Positions 8,081 through 15,651 of a stretch of DNA of 64,000 nt are shown here, in pieces (the first letter of the stretch is position 1; each line of letters starts with the position of its first letter). Under the pieces are notes generated by a model. It did no database searches. It was not told where the DNA came from and saw only the letters and a list, made by a program, of their open reading frames with translations. The stretch lies in NCBI RefSeq assembly GCF_006442965.1, contig NZ_VFWX01000025.1:32990-96989 (forward strand). The letters run 5' to 3'. The stretch comes from Mesorhizobium sp. CU3 (lineage in GTDB: Bacteria > Pseudomonadota > Alphaproteobacteria > Rhizobiales > Rhizobiaceae). Both the position numbers and the translations under genes were made by a program.

Positions 8081-8608
8081 ATGCTTTCCACTGACAACCG
8101 GAAAATCCTGCATCCCCAGCCGACGGACCCCTTCGACCTGACAATCGGCGATCTGCTCGGAGCTCTAGCCGACCACAAGGAGCGGCCGCTCGTGTTCCGC
8201 TATGATGGCCGGCCGGTGAGGCCGGGCTATCACGTCACCGAGGTCAAGGCCGGGCATTTCTCGGGGCTGGATTGCGGAGCCAATCCCGAATCCTGGACGG
8301 AAATCTTCATCCAGCTGTGGGATGTCGACCAAGGCGGCCCGGTCCATATGCCGGCCGGCAGGTTCGCCGCCATCATCCGCAAGGTGACCGAGCATCTGGC
8401 GCTCGACCAGTCTGCCAAATTGACCTTCGAGGTCAGCGACGGCGTCCGGCCCATGGAACTGCACCGGGCAGGCATCCCCTCGCTCTGCGGCGAAGTCATC
8501 GAGGTCGAGCTGTCGCCAAGACCGGCGAGCTGCAAACCGCGCGACCGCTGGCTGGAGGAACAGAAGACCGTGACCGCGGCCTGCTGCGGCGCCAGCGGGT
8601 GCTGCTGA
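8081..8608 (+). CDS. DUF6428-family protein with Cys-rich tail, divergent from arsR
   Basis: A protein of 175 residues. The central segment PGYHVTEVKAGHFSGLDCG with ESWTEIFIQLWD matches what I recall of DUF6428. It ends with a thiol-rich tail (AACCGASGCC). No signal peptide or membrane segment is seen, so it is probably cytoplasmic. GAGGAA lies eight bases before the ATG. It shares a very short regulatory region with arsR, which implies induction by arsenite. The tail suggests metalloid or metal binding; this is inference, as no activity is known to me. Confidence 0.75.
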   Translation: MLSTDNRKILHPQPTDPFDLTIGDLLGALADHKERPLVFRYDGRPVRPGYHVTEVKAGHFSGLDCGANPESWTEIFIQLWDVDQGGPVHMPAGRFAAIIRKVTEHLALDQSAKLTFEVSDGVRPMELHRAGIPSLCGEVIEVELSPRPASCKPRDRWLEEQKTVTAACCGASGCC

Positions 8609-8663
8609 GGCAATAGACCGCGCGCAAGAATGGTTCACCCGTTTCACGGAACCAGCGAAACGC

Positions 8664-8948
8664 CTATCCCTGCGGCGTAAGCCGGACCGCGTTGGCGTAA
8701 AGCTGAACGCCCAGGCGCTCGTTGCGTCGCCATCGCGCGACGGCGCGATAGGTGATCGCGTCGGCCGGAACGTCGAGCAGGAAGCGTTCCGGGATCAGCG
8801 CGTTCGGGTCGACGCGCAATTCCGCGCCGTGCTCGTGCTGGTTCCTGACCGAGCAGGCGATCCTGACATTGTCGGCCACGATCGTCGCGTCCTTCAGCAC
8901 GAATTCGCGTGCATGAAGGCGGCGTTCGACCTTGGGATAGCTGGTCAT
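8664..8948 (-). CDS. PilZ-like domain protein
   Basis: A protein of 94 residues with the outline of a stand-alone PilZ domain: a basic N-terminal motif (ERRLHAR), the strand segment IACSVRNQHEHGAELRV where c-di-GMP binders carry (D/N)xSxxG, and a C-terminal strand (ERLGVQLYANAV). The second motif is degenerate, as in many rhizobial PilZ copies, so c-di-GMP binding is uncertain. It is a single gene; the role cannot be deduced from context. Confidence 0.7.
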   Translation of the reverse strand: MTSYPKVERRLHAREFVLKDATIVADNVRIACSVRNQHEHGAELRVDPNALIPERFLLDVPADAITYRAVARWRRNERLGVQLYANAVRLTPQG

Positions 8949-9117
8949 GTCCTGCGCGATCCGGATGCTTTCAACAAGCTTTGACCTGCATGCAATAGCA
9001 GCCGCAGCTTTCGGTTCCGTTATCGATTTTCCGGCCGGCCGTTAAAATCAGCATACCCGTATATGCGTGAGAGGCGCGCCTGCCGCGAAACGCCCATCGT
9101 CGCGGCCTGGATTGCGG

Positions 9118-9687
9118 TCAATCGGCCGTGACCCCGCTGGCCCGCAGCACCCAGCGGCGGCCGTCGCTGCGCAGATCGGTGAGCGAGAGCGGCTCGATGT
9201 CGATCTTCCAGATCGAGGAGATGGGCGCGCCGAGAACGTGGACGATGGCGGCACGGATGAGGACGGGATGCGAAACCACGATGGTGTGACCGCTCTCGCC
9301 GGCAAGGCGTTCGATCAGCGCCGCGCCGCGTTGCGCAACGGCGGCGAGCGGCTCGCCGCCATGGGGCGCGGCCTCGGGGTCGGCGAACCAGGCCGCCATG
9401 CCGTCCGGATCCTCCGCCTGCACCGCCTCGAAGCTCTTGCCGGCCCAGCGGGCAAAATCCTGCTCGGCAAGCAGCGGCTCGACCGTCGCCTGGAGGCCGA
9501 GCGCCTCAGCCGTCTGGCGCGCGGCATGCGCCGAACTTACCCAGACGCGGTCGGCGCGGCGCAGCGATGCGGCAAGCGCGCGGGCGCGCTCGAGCGCCTG
9601 CGGCTCCAGCGCCTCGTCCTTCGGAAAGCGGCCCTTGCGCATGCCGGGCGTCGCCGCGCTTGCAATCATCGTCAGGCGTATCGGCAT
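9118..9687 (-). CDS. Histidine-phosphatase-fold protein lacking the RHG motif
   Basis: A protein of 189 residues of the phosphoglycerate-mutase-like fold. The late catalytic histidine is kept (IVVSHPVLIR), as is the middle segment with DFARWAGKSFEAVQ. However, the N-terminal strand that normally ends in the phospho-acceptor RHG reads LTMIASAATPG, so the acceptor histidine is missing. Family members near cobalamin genes often act as alpha-ribazole phosphatases, but this one may be inactive or have another role. It is divergent from the riboswitch-controlled cbtB-cbtA genes. Confidence 0.8.
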   Translation of the reverse strand: MPIRLTMIASAATPGMRKGRFPKDEALEPQALERARALAASLRRADRVWVSSAHAARQTAEALGLQATVEPLLAEQDFARWAGKSFEAVQAEDPDGMAAWFADPEAAPHGGEPLAAVAQRGAALIERLAGESGHTIVVSHPVLIRAAIVHVLGAPISSIWKIDIEPLSLTDLRSDGRRWVLRASGVTAD

Positions 9688-9759
9688 GAAAACCCTTGTG
9701 GCCTAGTCAAAATCGGCCTCACGACGCCGTGCCGACCGCACATGTCGTTGACAGGCGAA

Positions 9760-9890
9760 CGAAGTGCTGACAAGTGTTTTAGCGTGATACGGGATTGGAA
9801 GCCGGTGCGAGTCCGGCACGGTCGCGCCACTGTGATCGGCGAAAGCCGAAAGTCAGGCCTTATCCCGCAGCATCTGTCGAACAACGGGAC
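9760..9890 (+). ncRNA. Cobalamin riboswitch upstream of cbtB
   Basis: The conserved core is readable on the + strand: GAAGCCGGTGCGAGTCCGGC, then ACGGTCGCGCCACTGTGA (the B12 box), then GAAAGTCAGGCC. The outer stem pairs ACGGGAT near 9788 with ATCCCG near 9862. It ends about 25-30 bases before the cbtB start, whose AGGAGG is at 9903-9908. Such riboswitches switch genes off when adenosylcobalamin is plentiful, which fits a cobalt importer. Confidence 0.93.
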
Positions 9891-9913
9891 GCAGTATCCC
9901 TCAGGAGGTCAAT

Positions 9914-10123
9914 ATGTCCGACGCCACCTTCGCCCCAAGCTACGGTCCGGTTGCGATTCCGGTCCGCGAGCTTCTGCCCTGGGCCATCTTCGCCGGCCTG
10001 CTGCTGATGTTGATGATCTATTTCGTCGGCGCGGAAGAAGGCGCGACGTCGCTTATCCGCGGCACGGCGGTGCACGAATTCGTGCATGACGGTCGCCACC
10101 TGCTCGGCTTCCCCTGCCACTAA
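9914..10123 (+). CDS. cbtB: Cobalt transporter subunit CbtB
   Basis: A protein of 69 residues with one transmembrane helix (about 20-40) and a C-terminal metal-ligand cluster: His54, His58, His62, Cys68 and His69 in the order HEFVHDGRH then FPCH. This is the signature of CbtB, the small partner of CbtA in predicted B12-regulated cobalt uptake. It follows a cobalamin riboswitch and precedes cbtA by 46 bp. Confidence 0.93.
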   Translation: MSDATFAPSYGPVAIPVRELLPWAIFAGLLLMLMIYFVGAEEGATSLIRGTAVHEFVHDGRHLLGFPCH

Positions 10124-10169
10124 AACGGTTCAGCATAGCTGAACTCGTTTTCTATAAAGGGTTAGTGAC

Positions 10170-10910
10170 ATGGTTGGAAAACTTTTGCTGCGCGGCATGC
10201 TTGTCGGGCTGGTCGCAGGGATTCTGGCTTTCGCCTTCGCGCGCGTCTACGGCGAGCCGCAGGTCGACAAGGCCATCGCCTTCGAAGAATCACAGGCGCA
10301 GGCCGCCGGCGAAGCGCCGGAGCCTGAGATCGTCAGCCGCGCCACGCAGGCCGGCATCGGGCTTGCCACCGGCGTTCTGGTCTATGGCGCGGCGTTGGGC
10401 GGATTGTTTTCGCTGGTCTTCGCCTATGCCTATGGCCGAATGGGCTCGCTCGGGCCGCGCGGCACGTCGGCGCTGCTGGCCGTACTCGGCTTCCTCGCCG
10501 TCATCGTGGTGCCGGGGCTGAAATATCCGGCGAACCCGCCGGCGGTCGGCAACCCCGAGACCATCGCCTACCGGACCGAACTGTTCTTCATCATGATCGT
10601 GATCTCGATCGCGGCAATGGTGGCGGCGGTGGGTCTGGCGCAACGGCTGTGGACACGGCTCGGCGGCTGGAACGCCTCGATCGTGGCGGGCCTGGCCTTC
10701 CTGGTCGTTTTCGCGCTGGTAAAGGCGGCGCTGCCCGACATCAACGAAGTGCCGGAGAACTTCTCGGCGATCGTGCTGTGGCAGTTCCGTGTCGCGTCGC
10801 TGGGCATCCAGTTGGTGTTGTGGACTGTCGTCGGGCTCGGCTTCGGCGCGGTCGCCGAGCGTGTCGTCGCGGCGCGCGACCAGCGCAGCCCGGCACGCCG
10901 CTACGCCTGA
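10170..10910 (+). CDS. cbtA: Cobalt transporter CbtA
   Basis: A membrane protein of 246 residues. Hydrophobic segments lie near 7-24, 64-88, 100-117, 133-150, 165-182 and 208-230. The N-terminal LLRGMLVGLVAGILAFAFA and the segment RTELFFIMIVISIAAMV fit CbtA. Together with CbtB it is predicted to move cobalt inward for cobalamin synthesis; transport by this family is inferred mainly from riboswitch association. It is cotranscribed with cbtB and with the next gene, 7 bp away. Confidence 0.9.
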   Translation: MVGKLLLRGMLVGLVAGILAFAFARVYGEPQVDKAIAFEESQAQAAGEAPEPEIVSRATQAGIGLATGVLVYGAALGGLFSLVFAYAYGRMGSLGPRGTSALLAVLGFLAVIVVPGLKYPANPPAVGNPETIAYRTELFFIMIVISIAAMVAAVGLAQRLWTRLGGWNASIVAGLAFLVVFALVKAALPDINEVPENFSAIVLWQFRVASLGIQLVLWTVVGLGFGAVAERVVAARDQRSPARRYA

Positions 10911-10917
10911 ATATCCC

Positions 10918-11544
10918 ATGCATCGGCCGCCAAGGTCCCGCGCACTGGCGGCCGTCGTGTTTCTGGCGCTCTGGCCACCTCTTGCGGCTGTCGCACCGGC
11001 GCAGGCGCATAGCGGCTCCTCGGCGCCGCCTCCTCCCGGCATCCAGATCCCCAGCCTGACCCATGGCCAGATGGCGGTGATCGACCGCTATCGCAGCGAC
11101 ATCCTTGCGTTGGCCCAGCGCCAGACCGCGACCGACCCGACCTTCCGGCGGCTCTACAATCACGGCAACCTGCAATTCACCTACTGTCTGTGGGGCCTGA
11201 TGCCAGGCAGTCTCGGCGACGAGGAAAGCCCATTCAACGAGTGCAGCCACGCCTATCTGGCCACCGCCAAGGCGCTGCTCACCTACATGGCGACGATGCC
11301 CGCCGCCGAGCGCGACGCCAAGGCGCTGATCTCCGCCATCGACGCCGACATGGTGCGTAGCGGCGCCTCATGGATCCTGTGCCAGTTCAGCGGCGAAAGC
11401 TTCGGCACCGGCGCAGTGGTCGAGCCCAAATGGCGGGACATGGTCTTCCATATGCCGAGCCTGGCGGTGCTGGTCGCTACGGTCGCGGCACTGATCGCCG
11501 CCGCATGGTCGATCTTCGGCACATCTCGAGCCCGCGCGGCTTAG
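10918..11544 (+). CDS. Undescribed exported, C-terminally anchored protein of the cbt operon
   Basis: A protein of 208 residues with a signal peptide (hydrophobic 11-30, AQA-HSG), a periplasmic-type helical domain of about 145 residues, and a C-terminal transmembrane helix (about 177-200). The lumenal domain holds a few possible metal ligands: LYNHGN, FTYCLWG, NECSHAYL and WILCQF. The start lies 7 bp after the cbtA stop, so it is the third gene behind the cobalamin riboswitch. I recognise no family. It could be an accessory metal-binding part of the Cbt system. A longer frame from 10789 overlaps cbtA and is unlikely. Confidence 0.75.
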   Translation: MHRPPRSRALAAVVFLALWPPLAAVAPAQAHSGSSAPPPPGIQIPSLTHGQMAVIDRYRSDILALAQRQTATDPTFRRLYNHGNLQFTYCLWGLMPGSLGDEESPFNECSHAYLATAKALLTYMATMPAAERDAKALISAIDADMVRSGASWILCQFSGESFGTGAVVEPKWRDMVFHMPSLAVLVATVAALIAAAWSIFGTSRARAA

Positions 11545-11838
11545 CTAAAGATTGCCGGCGCGGGTCGATTGGGTGCCAGTGCCTGCAACGACGGCCAGCA
11601 AGGTGCGCAATCGCAACACATCGGGATGCAACGCACCCCGGCTGTCTATCAGCGCGATCTTGCGCTGCGCCGCCGTTTCCAGATCGGCGTCATGCGGGAC
11701 CGACAGCAGCCAGTCGGCAAACACCTCTTCCGGCGGCGGCAGCGGCGAGACGGCGCGCATTGTCGCCACGGTGACCCGGCGCGCCCTGCGGCGGCGTTCC
11801 GGCCGGCCGGGAGCAAGTCCGTCGTTGTGCTTATCCAT
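11545..11838 (-). CDS. Orphan 97-aa protein downstream of a cobalamin riboswitch
   Basis: A protein of 97 residues with a basic N-terminal part (RPERRRRARRVTVATMRAV) and a helical C-terminal half (ADLETAAQRKIALID, HPDVLRLRTLLAVVAG). AAGGA lies seven bases before the ATG. It is the only gene behind the second cobalamin riboswitch and converges with the cbt operon so closely that the two stop codons abut (TAG at 11542-11544 and its complement at 11545-11547). I recognise no domain. Regulation by B12 is strongly suggested; the function is unknown. Confidence 0.65.
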   Translation of the reverse strand: MDKHNDGLAPGRPERRRRARRVTVATMRAVSPLPPPEEVFADWLLSVPHDADLETAAQRKIALIDSRGALHPDVLRLRTLLAVVAGTGTQSTRAGNL

Positions 11839-11962
11839 GTTCGTCCTTCCCGATGAGGACTGAACCTGGTGGTGATGGAGGAAAGCCACGGAGGCCTGTG
11901 GCCGATCCGCATCTGCCTCTTGATCGCCCACCGCGATCAGTCGAGTTCAACTCTGTTCCAGG

Positions 11963-12136
11963 CTGGTTTCCGGGCTTCGAAGCCGTCCTCTCGGACCTGT
12001 TCCGACACCTTCCCGGGCGTATCGCCCAGTGGCTGCTCGTCGGAACGCAAGCTTCGCTACCGTTGCGGGGGCAGCGCCGGCATTGAACCGGCTTCCCAAT
12101 TATCCCTCAGGCCGACTCAGGCCGAAGGGCACCTTG
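11963..12136 (-). ncRNA. Second cobalamin riboswitch, minus strand
   Basis: Read on the minus strand this is a full-length adenosylcobalamin-type aptamer: GGTGCCCTTCGG, then GGGAAGCCGGTTCAATGCCG, CTGCCCCCGCAACGGTA, then GCCACTGGGCGATACGCCC with GGGAAGG, and the closing GAAGCCCGGAAACCAGCC. Each block matches the alphaproteobacterial consensus. The 3' end lies about 125 bases before the 97-aa ORF, leaving room for an expression platform. Confidence 0.95.
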
Positions 12137-12312
12137 AACCAAGCGATCTAATCATCCGCAGGTGATGGTCGTCCATCGGAAAGCGACATCGGCGAAGCGC
12201 AAAGACGACTGGGCCAGCGGCGATGCGTCGCCTGCCTCCGCCTAGCGGAACAGCCTAGGCTGGCGTAAGGATCAGCAATCCCTGCGGCATTCCTGAGTCG
12301 CTGCAACCGAGC

Positions 12313-13260
12313 ATGTCCCTCTCCGAAGTCCTCGCCGTCACCGCCGCCTGCTGCAGCGCGCTGAGCTCCATGTTCCTCAGCGAGCTCAGGGGTCGCGTTC
12401 CCCTGCTCCAGCTTGCCCGCTGGCAGATGCTCGCGACCTTCGCGATGACCGGCACGGTGTCGCTGGCGCTCGGCGGCTGGCACACGATCGGCCCGAGGGA
12501 GTTCTGGCTGCTTGCCGGATCGAGCTTCGCCGGCATCACCATCGCCAGCACGGCCTATTTCGCCACCATCTATTCGGTTGGCCCGCGCATCACGGCCCTG
12601 CTCTTCTCGCTCACCTCGCCTTTCGCGCTGGCGCTCGGCTATCTCGTGCTCGGCGAGACCATCCGTCCCGGGCAGGCCTTGGGCGTGGCGTTGGTGCTCG
12701 CCGGTATCGTGCTTGCCATCGGCATGCCGCGGCGCTTCCTCAGGCGCGGCGACTTGGCGCCAGCCATGCCCGTCGTCACCCCTTCCGCCGTACCGGTCAG
12801 CACCGCCCCTGCCCCGCCGCTGACAGGACGCTTGTGGCCGGGCGTCCTGCTCGGCGTGACGACGGCGATCGGCCAGGCGATCGGCACCCTGTTGGCGCGG
12901 CCGGCCATGGCCGCCGGCGTCGAGCCGTTCACGGCCATGGCGCTGCGCTCCGGCCTCGCCGTGATCCTGTTCATTGCGCTGGCCGCGACGCCATTCGGCA
13001 GGGGCAAGCGCGAAGCCGTCCAGTTCGGCACGGTCGGGCTTGCCGTGCTCTCCGCCTTCGTCGGCACCTCGCTCGGAATGTCCTGCCTGATGGCGGCGCT
13101 GCGCACCGGCAATGTCGGCATCATCTCGACATTGTCCTCGATGACACCGGTCATCATCCTGCCGATGGTGTGGTTGCGCAGCGGCCAAAGACCGACAGCC
13201 GCCGCCTGGGCCGGCGCGCTTCTCGCCATCGCCGGCACGGCGCTGATCAGCTTGAGGTGA
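12313..13260 (+). CDS. EamA/DMT-family permease
   Basis: A protein of 315 residues with about ten hydrophobic helices in two EamA repeats, the first about 1-140 and the second about 175-315, joined by a Pro/Ala-rich linker (PAMPVVTPSAVPVSTAPAPP). It is probably an exporter of small metabolites; the substrate is unknown. It is divergent from the minus-strand riboswitch, with about 175 bp between them. It converges with chrA, 7 bp apart. Confidence 0.85.
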   Translation: MSLSEVLAVTAACCSALSSMFLSELRGRVPLLQLARWQMLATFAMTGTVSLALGGWHTIGPREFWLLAGSSFAGITIASTAYFATIYSVGPRITALLFSLTSPFALALGYLVLGETIRPGQALGVALVLAGIVLAIGMPRRFLRRGDLAPAMPVVTPSAVPVSTAPAPPLTGRLWPGVLLGVTTAIGQAIGTLLARPAMAAGVEPFTAMALRSGLAVILFIALAATPFGRGKREAVQFGTVGLAVLSAFVGTSLGMSCLMAALRTGNVGIISTLSSMTPVIILPMVWLRSGQRPTAAAWAGALLAIAGTALISLR

Positions 13261-13267
13261 GCCTGCT

Positions 13268-14665
13268 CTACAGGTGGGCCAGCACCAACCCCGCCAGGGC
13301 GGCACCGATCAGCGTCGGGATCATCCCCACCTTGAAGCGCAGCAAGGCGAGCATCGCGAGCGCCGACAGCAAGGCGGCCCGCCAGTCGATCGAAGTCAGC
13401 ACCGGAACGTCCGGCCGCATCCCCGCCATATCGATCTCGACCACCTGACGGAACACGACATGCAGGCCGAACCACAGCGCGAGGTTCAAGATGACGCCGA
13501 CGACCGCCGCGGTGATGGCCGAGAGCGCCGTCGACAGGGCTTTGTTGCCGCGCAGGATCTCGATGTAGGGCGCGCCGAGGAAAATCCACAGGAAGCACGG
13601 CGCGAAGGTGACCCAGGTGGTGAGCAGCGCGCCAAGGCCGCCGGCAAGCCAGGGCGACAGTGTTCCGGGCGCGCGGAACGCGGCGAGATAGCCGACGAAT
13701 TGCAGCACCATGACCAGCGGTCCGGGCGTGGTCTCGGCCAAGCCCAGGCCATCGAGCATCTCGCCCGGCGTCAGCCAATGGAAGGTGCCGACGGCGGCCT
13801 GCGCGACATAGGCAAGCACGGCGTAGGCGCCGCCGAAGGTGACGACGGCCATCAGGCTGAAGAAGCCGCTAATCTGCGTCCAGAGGCTCGACCAGCCGGT
13901 GAAGAGGCCAAGCAAGGCGACCGGACCGAGCCAGACCGGCAGCCAGATCGCCAGTACGCGCAAAGGATGCCAGCGCGTCGGCCGCGTGTGGCGCAATTCG
14001 CCGCGCTCGAACAAGGCGTCGATGATGCCGACGCTGTGCTGCCCGCAGCTCTTCGCACCGGCATGGCCGGCCGTGCTGAACATATGCGGCGCGACGCGGC
14101 TGCCGAGCCAGCCGATGAGACCCGCGGCGAGCACGATCAGCGGGAACGGGACGCGGAACAGATAGATGCCGACAAAGGCGAGCGCGGCGATCGCCAGCAT
14201 GGCGCGCGTCTTCAACGCCCGTTTGCCGATGCGGATCACCGCCTCGACGACGACGGCAAGCACCGCTGCCTTGACGCCGAAGAAGAGCGCGTCGACCAGA
14301 GGCACCTGGCGATAGGCGGCATAGAGCGCGCTCAGGGCCAGCATCACCACTGCTCCCGGCAGCACGAACAGGATGCCGGCTATGAGACCGCCGGCGGTGC
14401 GATGCATGAGCCAGCCGATATAGATCGCAAGCTGCTGCGCCTCGGGTCCAGGCAGAAGCATGCAGTAGTTGAGCGCATGCAGGAAACGCTGCTCGCCGAT
14501 CCAGCGGCGCTCCTCGACCAGTTCCTTGTGCATCAGCGCGATCTGCCCGGCCGGCCCGCCGAAGCTCAGCAGGCCGATTTTCGTCCAGATTTTCGTCGCC
14601 TGACCAAGCGACGGCACGTCCGGCATCGCGACCGGGCCGTCATTGTTTGCGATCGAGGCCGTCAT
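13268..14665 (-). CDS. chrA: Chromate efflux transporter ChrA
   Basis: A two-domain CHR-family membrane protein of 465 residues. Each half has the family signature: LLSFGGPAGQIALMH with LLPGPEAQQLAIYIGW in the first and VVTFGGAYAVLAYVAQ with TTPGPLVMVLQFVGY in the second. It exports chromate by proton antiport. The start at 14665 overlaps the chrB stop by 4 bp (ATGA), so the two are translationally coupled. An extension to 14728 has no membrane or family character. Confidence 0.95.
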   Translation of the reverse strand: MTASIANNDGPVAMPDVPSLGQATKIWTKIGLLSFGGPAGQIALMHKELVEERRWIGEQRFLHALNYCMLLPGPEAQQLAIYIGWLMHRTAGGLIAGILFVLPGAVVMLALSALYAAYRQVPLVDALFFGVKAAVLAVVVEAVIRIGKRALKTRAMLAIAALAFVGIYLFRVPFPLIVLAAGLIGWLGSRVAPHMFSTAGHAGAKSCGQHSVGIIDALFERGELRHTRPTRWHPLRVLAIWLPVWLGPVALLGLFTGWSSLWTQISGFFSLMAVVTFGGAYAVLAYVAQAAVGTFHWLTPGEMLDGLGLAETTPGPLVMVLQFVGYLAAFRAPGTLSPWLAGGLGALLTTWVTFAPCFLWIFLGAPYIEILRGNKALSTALSAITAAVVGVILNLALWFGLHVVFRQVVEIDMAGMRPDVPVLTSIDWRAALLSALAMLALLRFKVGMIPTLIGAALAGLVLAHL

Positions 14666-15489
14666 GCGCGCGCCTCGCCCGGCTTGCCGGCCGGCCAGTT
14701 GTGGGTTTCCTCCACCGCGTCGCGGCACCAGCGATAGAAGGCATCATAAAGCAGCATGCCGGCATCGAGTTGCGCGAGGTCGTCACGATACATGCGCGAC
14801 AAGCCCAGCGAGGCGGCGAGGAAGCCAGCCGCCTGCGGCGCGAGGTCAAGCCTTGCCGTGTCGGCCGCCCGCACGATCATGGCGAGGCGATCGAGGGCGG
14901 CGCAGCGCAGGCCAAACTCCTCCAGCATCGTGTCGAAGGTGCAGCCCTCGCCGCGATGGCTCCAGAACACGCCCTCGATGTCGAAAGGCGTTGCGCCGAA
15001 GCGTTCGGCGACAAGCGGCACCTCCGATGCGCTGACAAACAGGAAGACGGCGTTGCGGTCGACAAAGCGGCGGATGAGCCACGGACAGGCGATGCGGTCG
15101 ACCTTCGGGCGCGCGCGCGTCACCCAGACCGTACGGCCGTTTGCGTCACGCTCCGGCAGTTGGCCAGGCGACACGAGAAGTCCCTCGGCCTGCCGCCATG
15201 CTTCGAAGCCGCCTTCCAGGCTCTCGGCCGCAACGCCGTGATGGCGGAGCCAGGCCGCGGCGCCTTGGCTGAGCTTCTGGCCGCGCTGGCAGACGACTAT
15301 GACATGTCTCGCGGCGAACTCGCCGGCCCAATTGTCGGTCGTTGCAAAAGGCCGCCTTACGCTTGCCGGGAGAAGGCGCGGGTCGGCGGCATAGTCTTCT
15401 TCGGTGCGCACATCGACGACGACGGGCGCATCGGGAAGCCCCATAAGGCGCATAAGCTGATTGGCGGTGATTTCACTGTTCGACGGCAT
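14662..15489 (-). CDS. chrB: Rhodanese-ChrB fusion, chromate resistance protein
   Basis: A protein of 275 residues. Residues about 8-105 form a rhodanese domain with an active-site Cys67 (VVCQRGQK). Residues about 115-275 are the ChrB C-terminal domain (RPKVDRIACPWLIRRFVD, then FDIEGVFWSHRGEGCTFDTM). ChrB proteins act as chromate-sensing regulators or accessory proteins of ChrA. The rhodanese in place of the usual N-terminal part suggests a sulfur-linked redox step; this is inference. GGAGGG precedes the ATG at 15489. First gene of chrB-chrA. Confidence 0.9.
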   Translation of the reverse strand: MPSNSEITANQLMRLMGLPDAPVVVDVRTEEDYAADPRLLPASVRRPFATTDNWAGEFAARHVIVVCQRGQKLSQGAAAWLRHHGVAAESLEGGFEAWRQAEGLLVSPGQLPERDANGRTVWVTRARPKVDRIACPWLIRRFVDRNAVFLFVSASEVPLVAERFGATPFDIEGVFWSHRGEGCTFDTMLEEFGLRCAALDRLAMIVRAADTARLDLAPQAAGFLAASLGLSRMYRDDLAQLDAGMLLYDAFYRWCRDAVEETHNWPAGKPGEARA

Positions 15490-15651
15490 AAGCGTCCCTC
15501 CCTGACGGGATGTGTGGACGCGATACTTGGGCTGCCGCCTCACGGGGTAATCGCGATCAACCCCTTGCCGCGATCTAACCGCATCGCCGACGCGAACGCA
15601 ACAAACAGTTGGATGAATGATGCCAAGCGCGGCCAACAGTGGGGCCTTCGA

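Noticed and set aside
10789..10917. Longer start of the 208-aa cbt-operon protein
   Set aside because: It would overlap cbtA by over 100 bp and hide the signal peptide; the ATG at 10918 gives a normal exported protein.
11839..11931. Longer start of the 97-aa ORF at 11931
   Set aside because: The extension lies in the leader between aptamer and gene, contains a His-rich stretch with no structure, and the ATG at 11838 has the better ribosome site.
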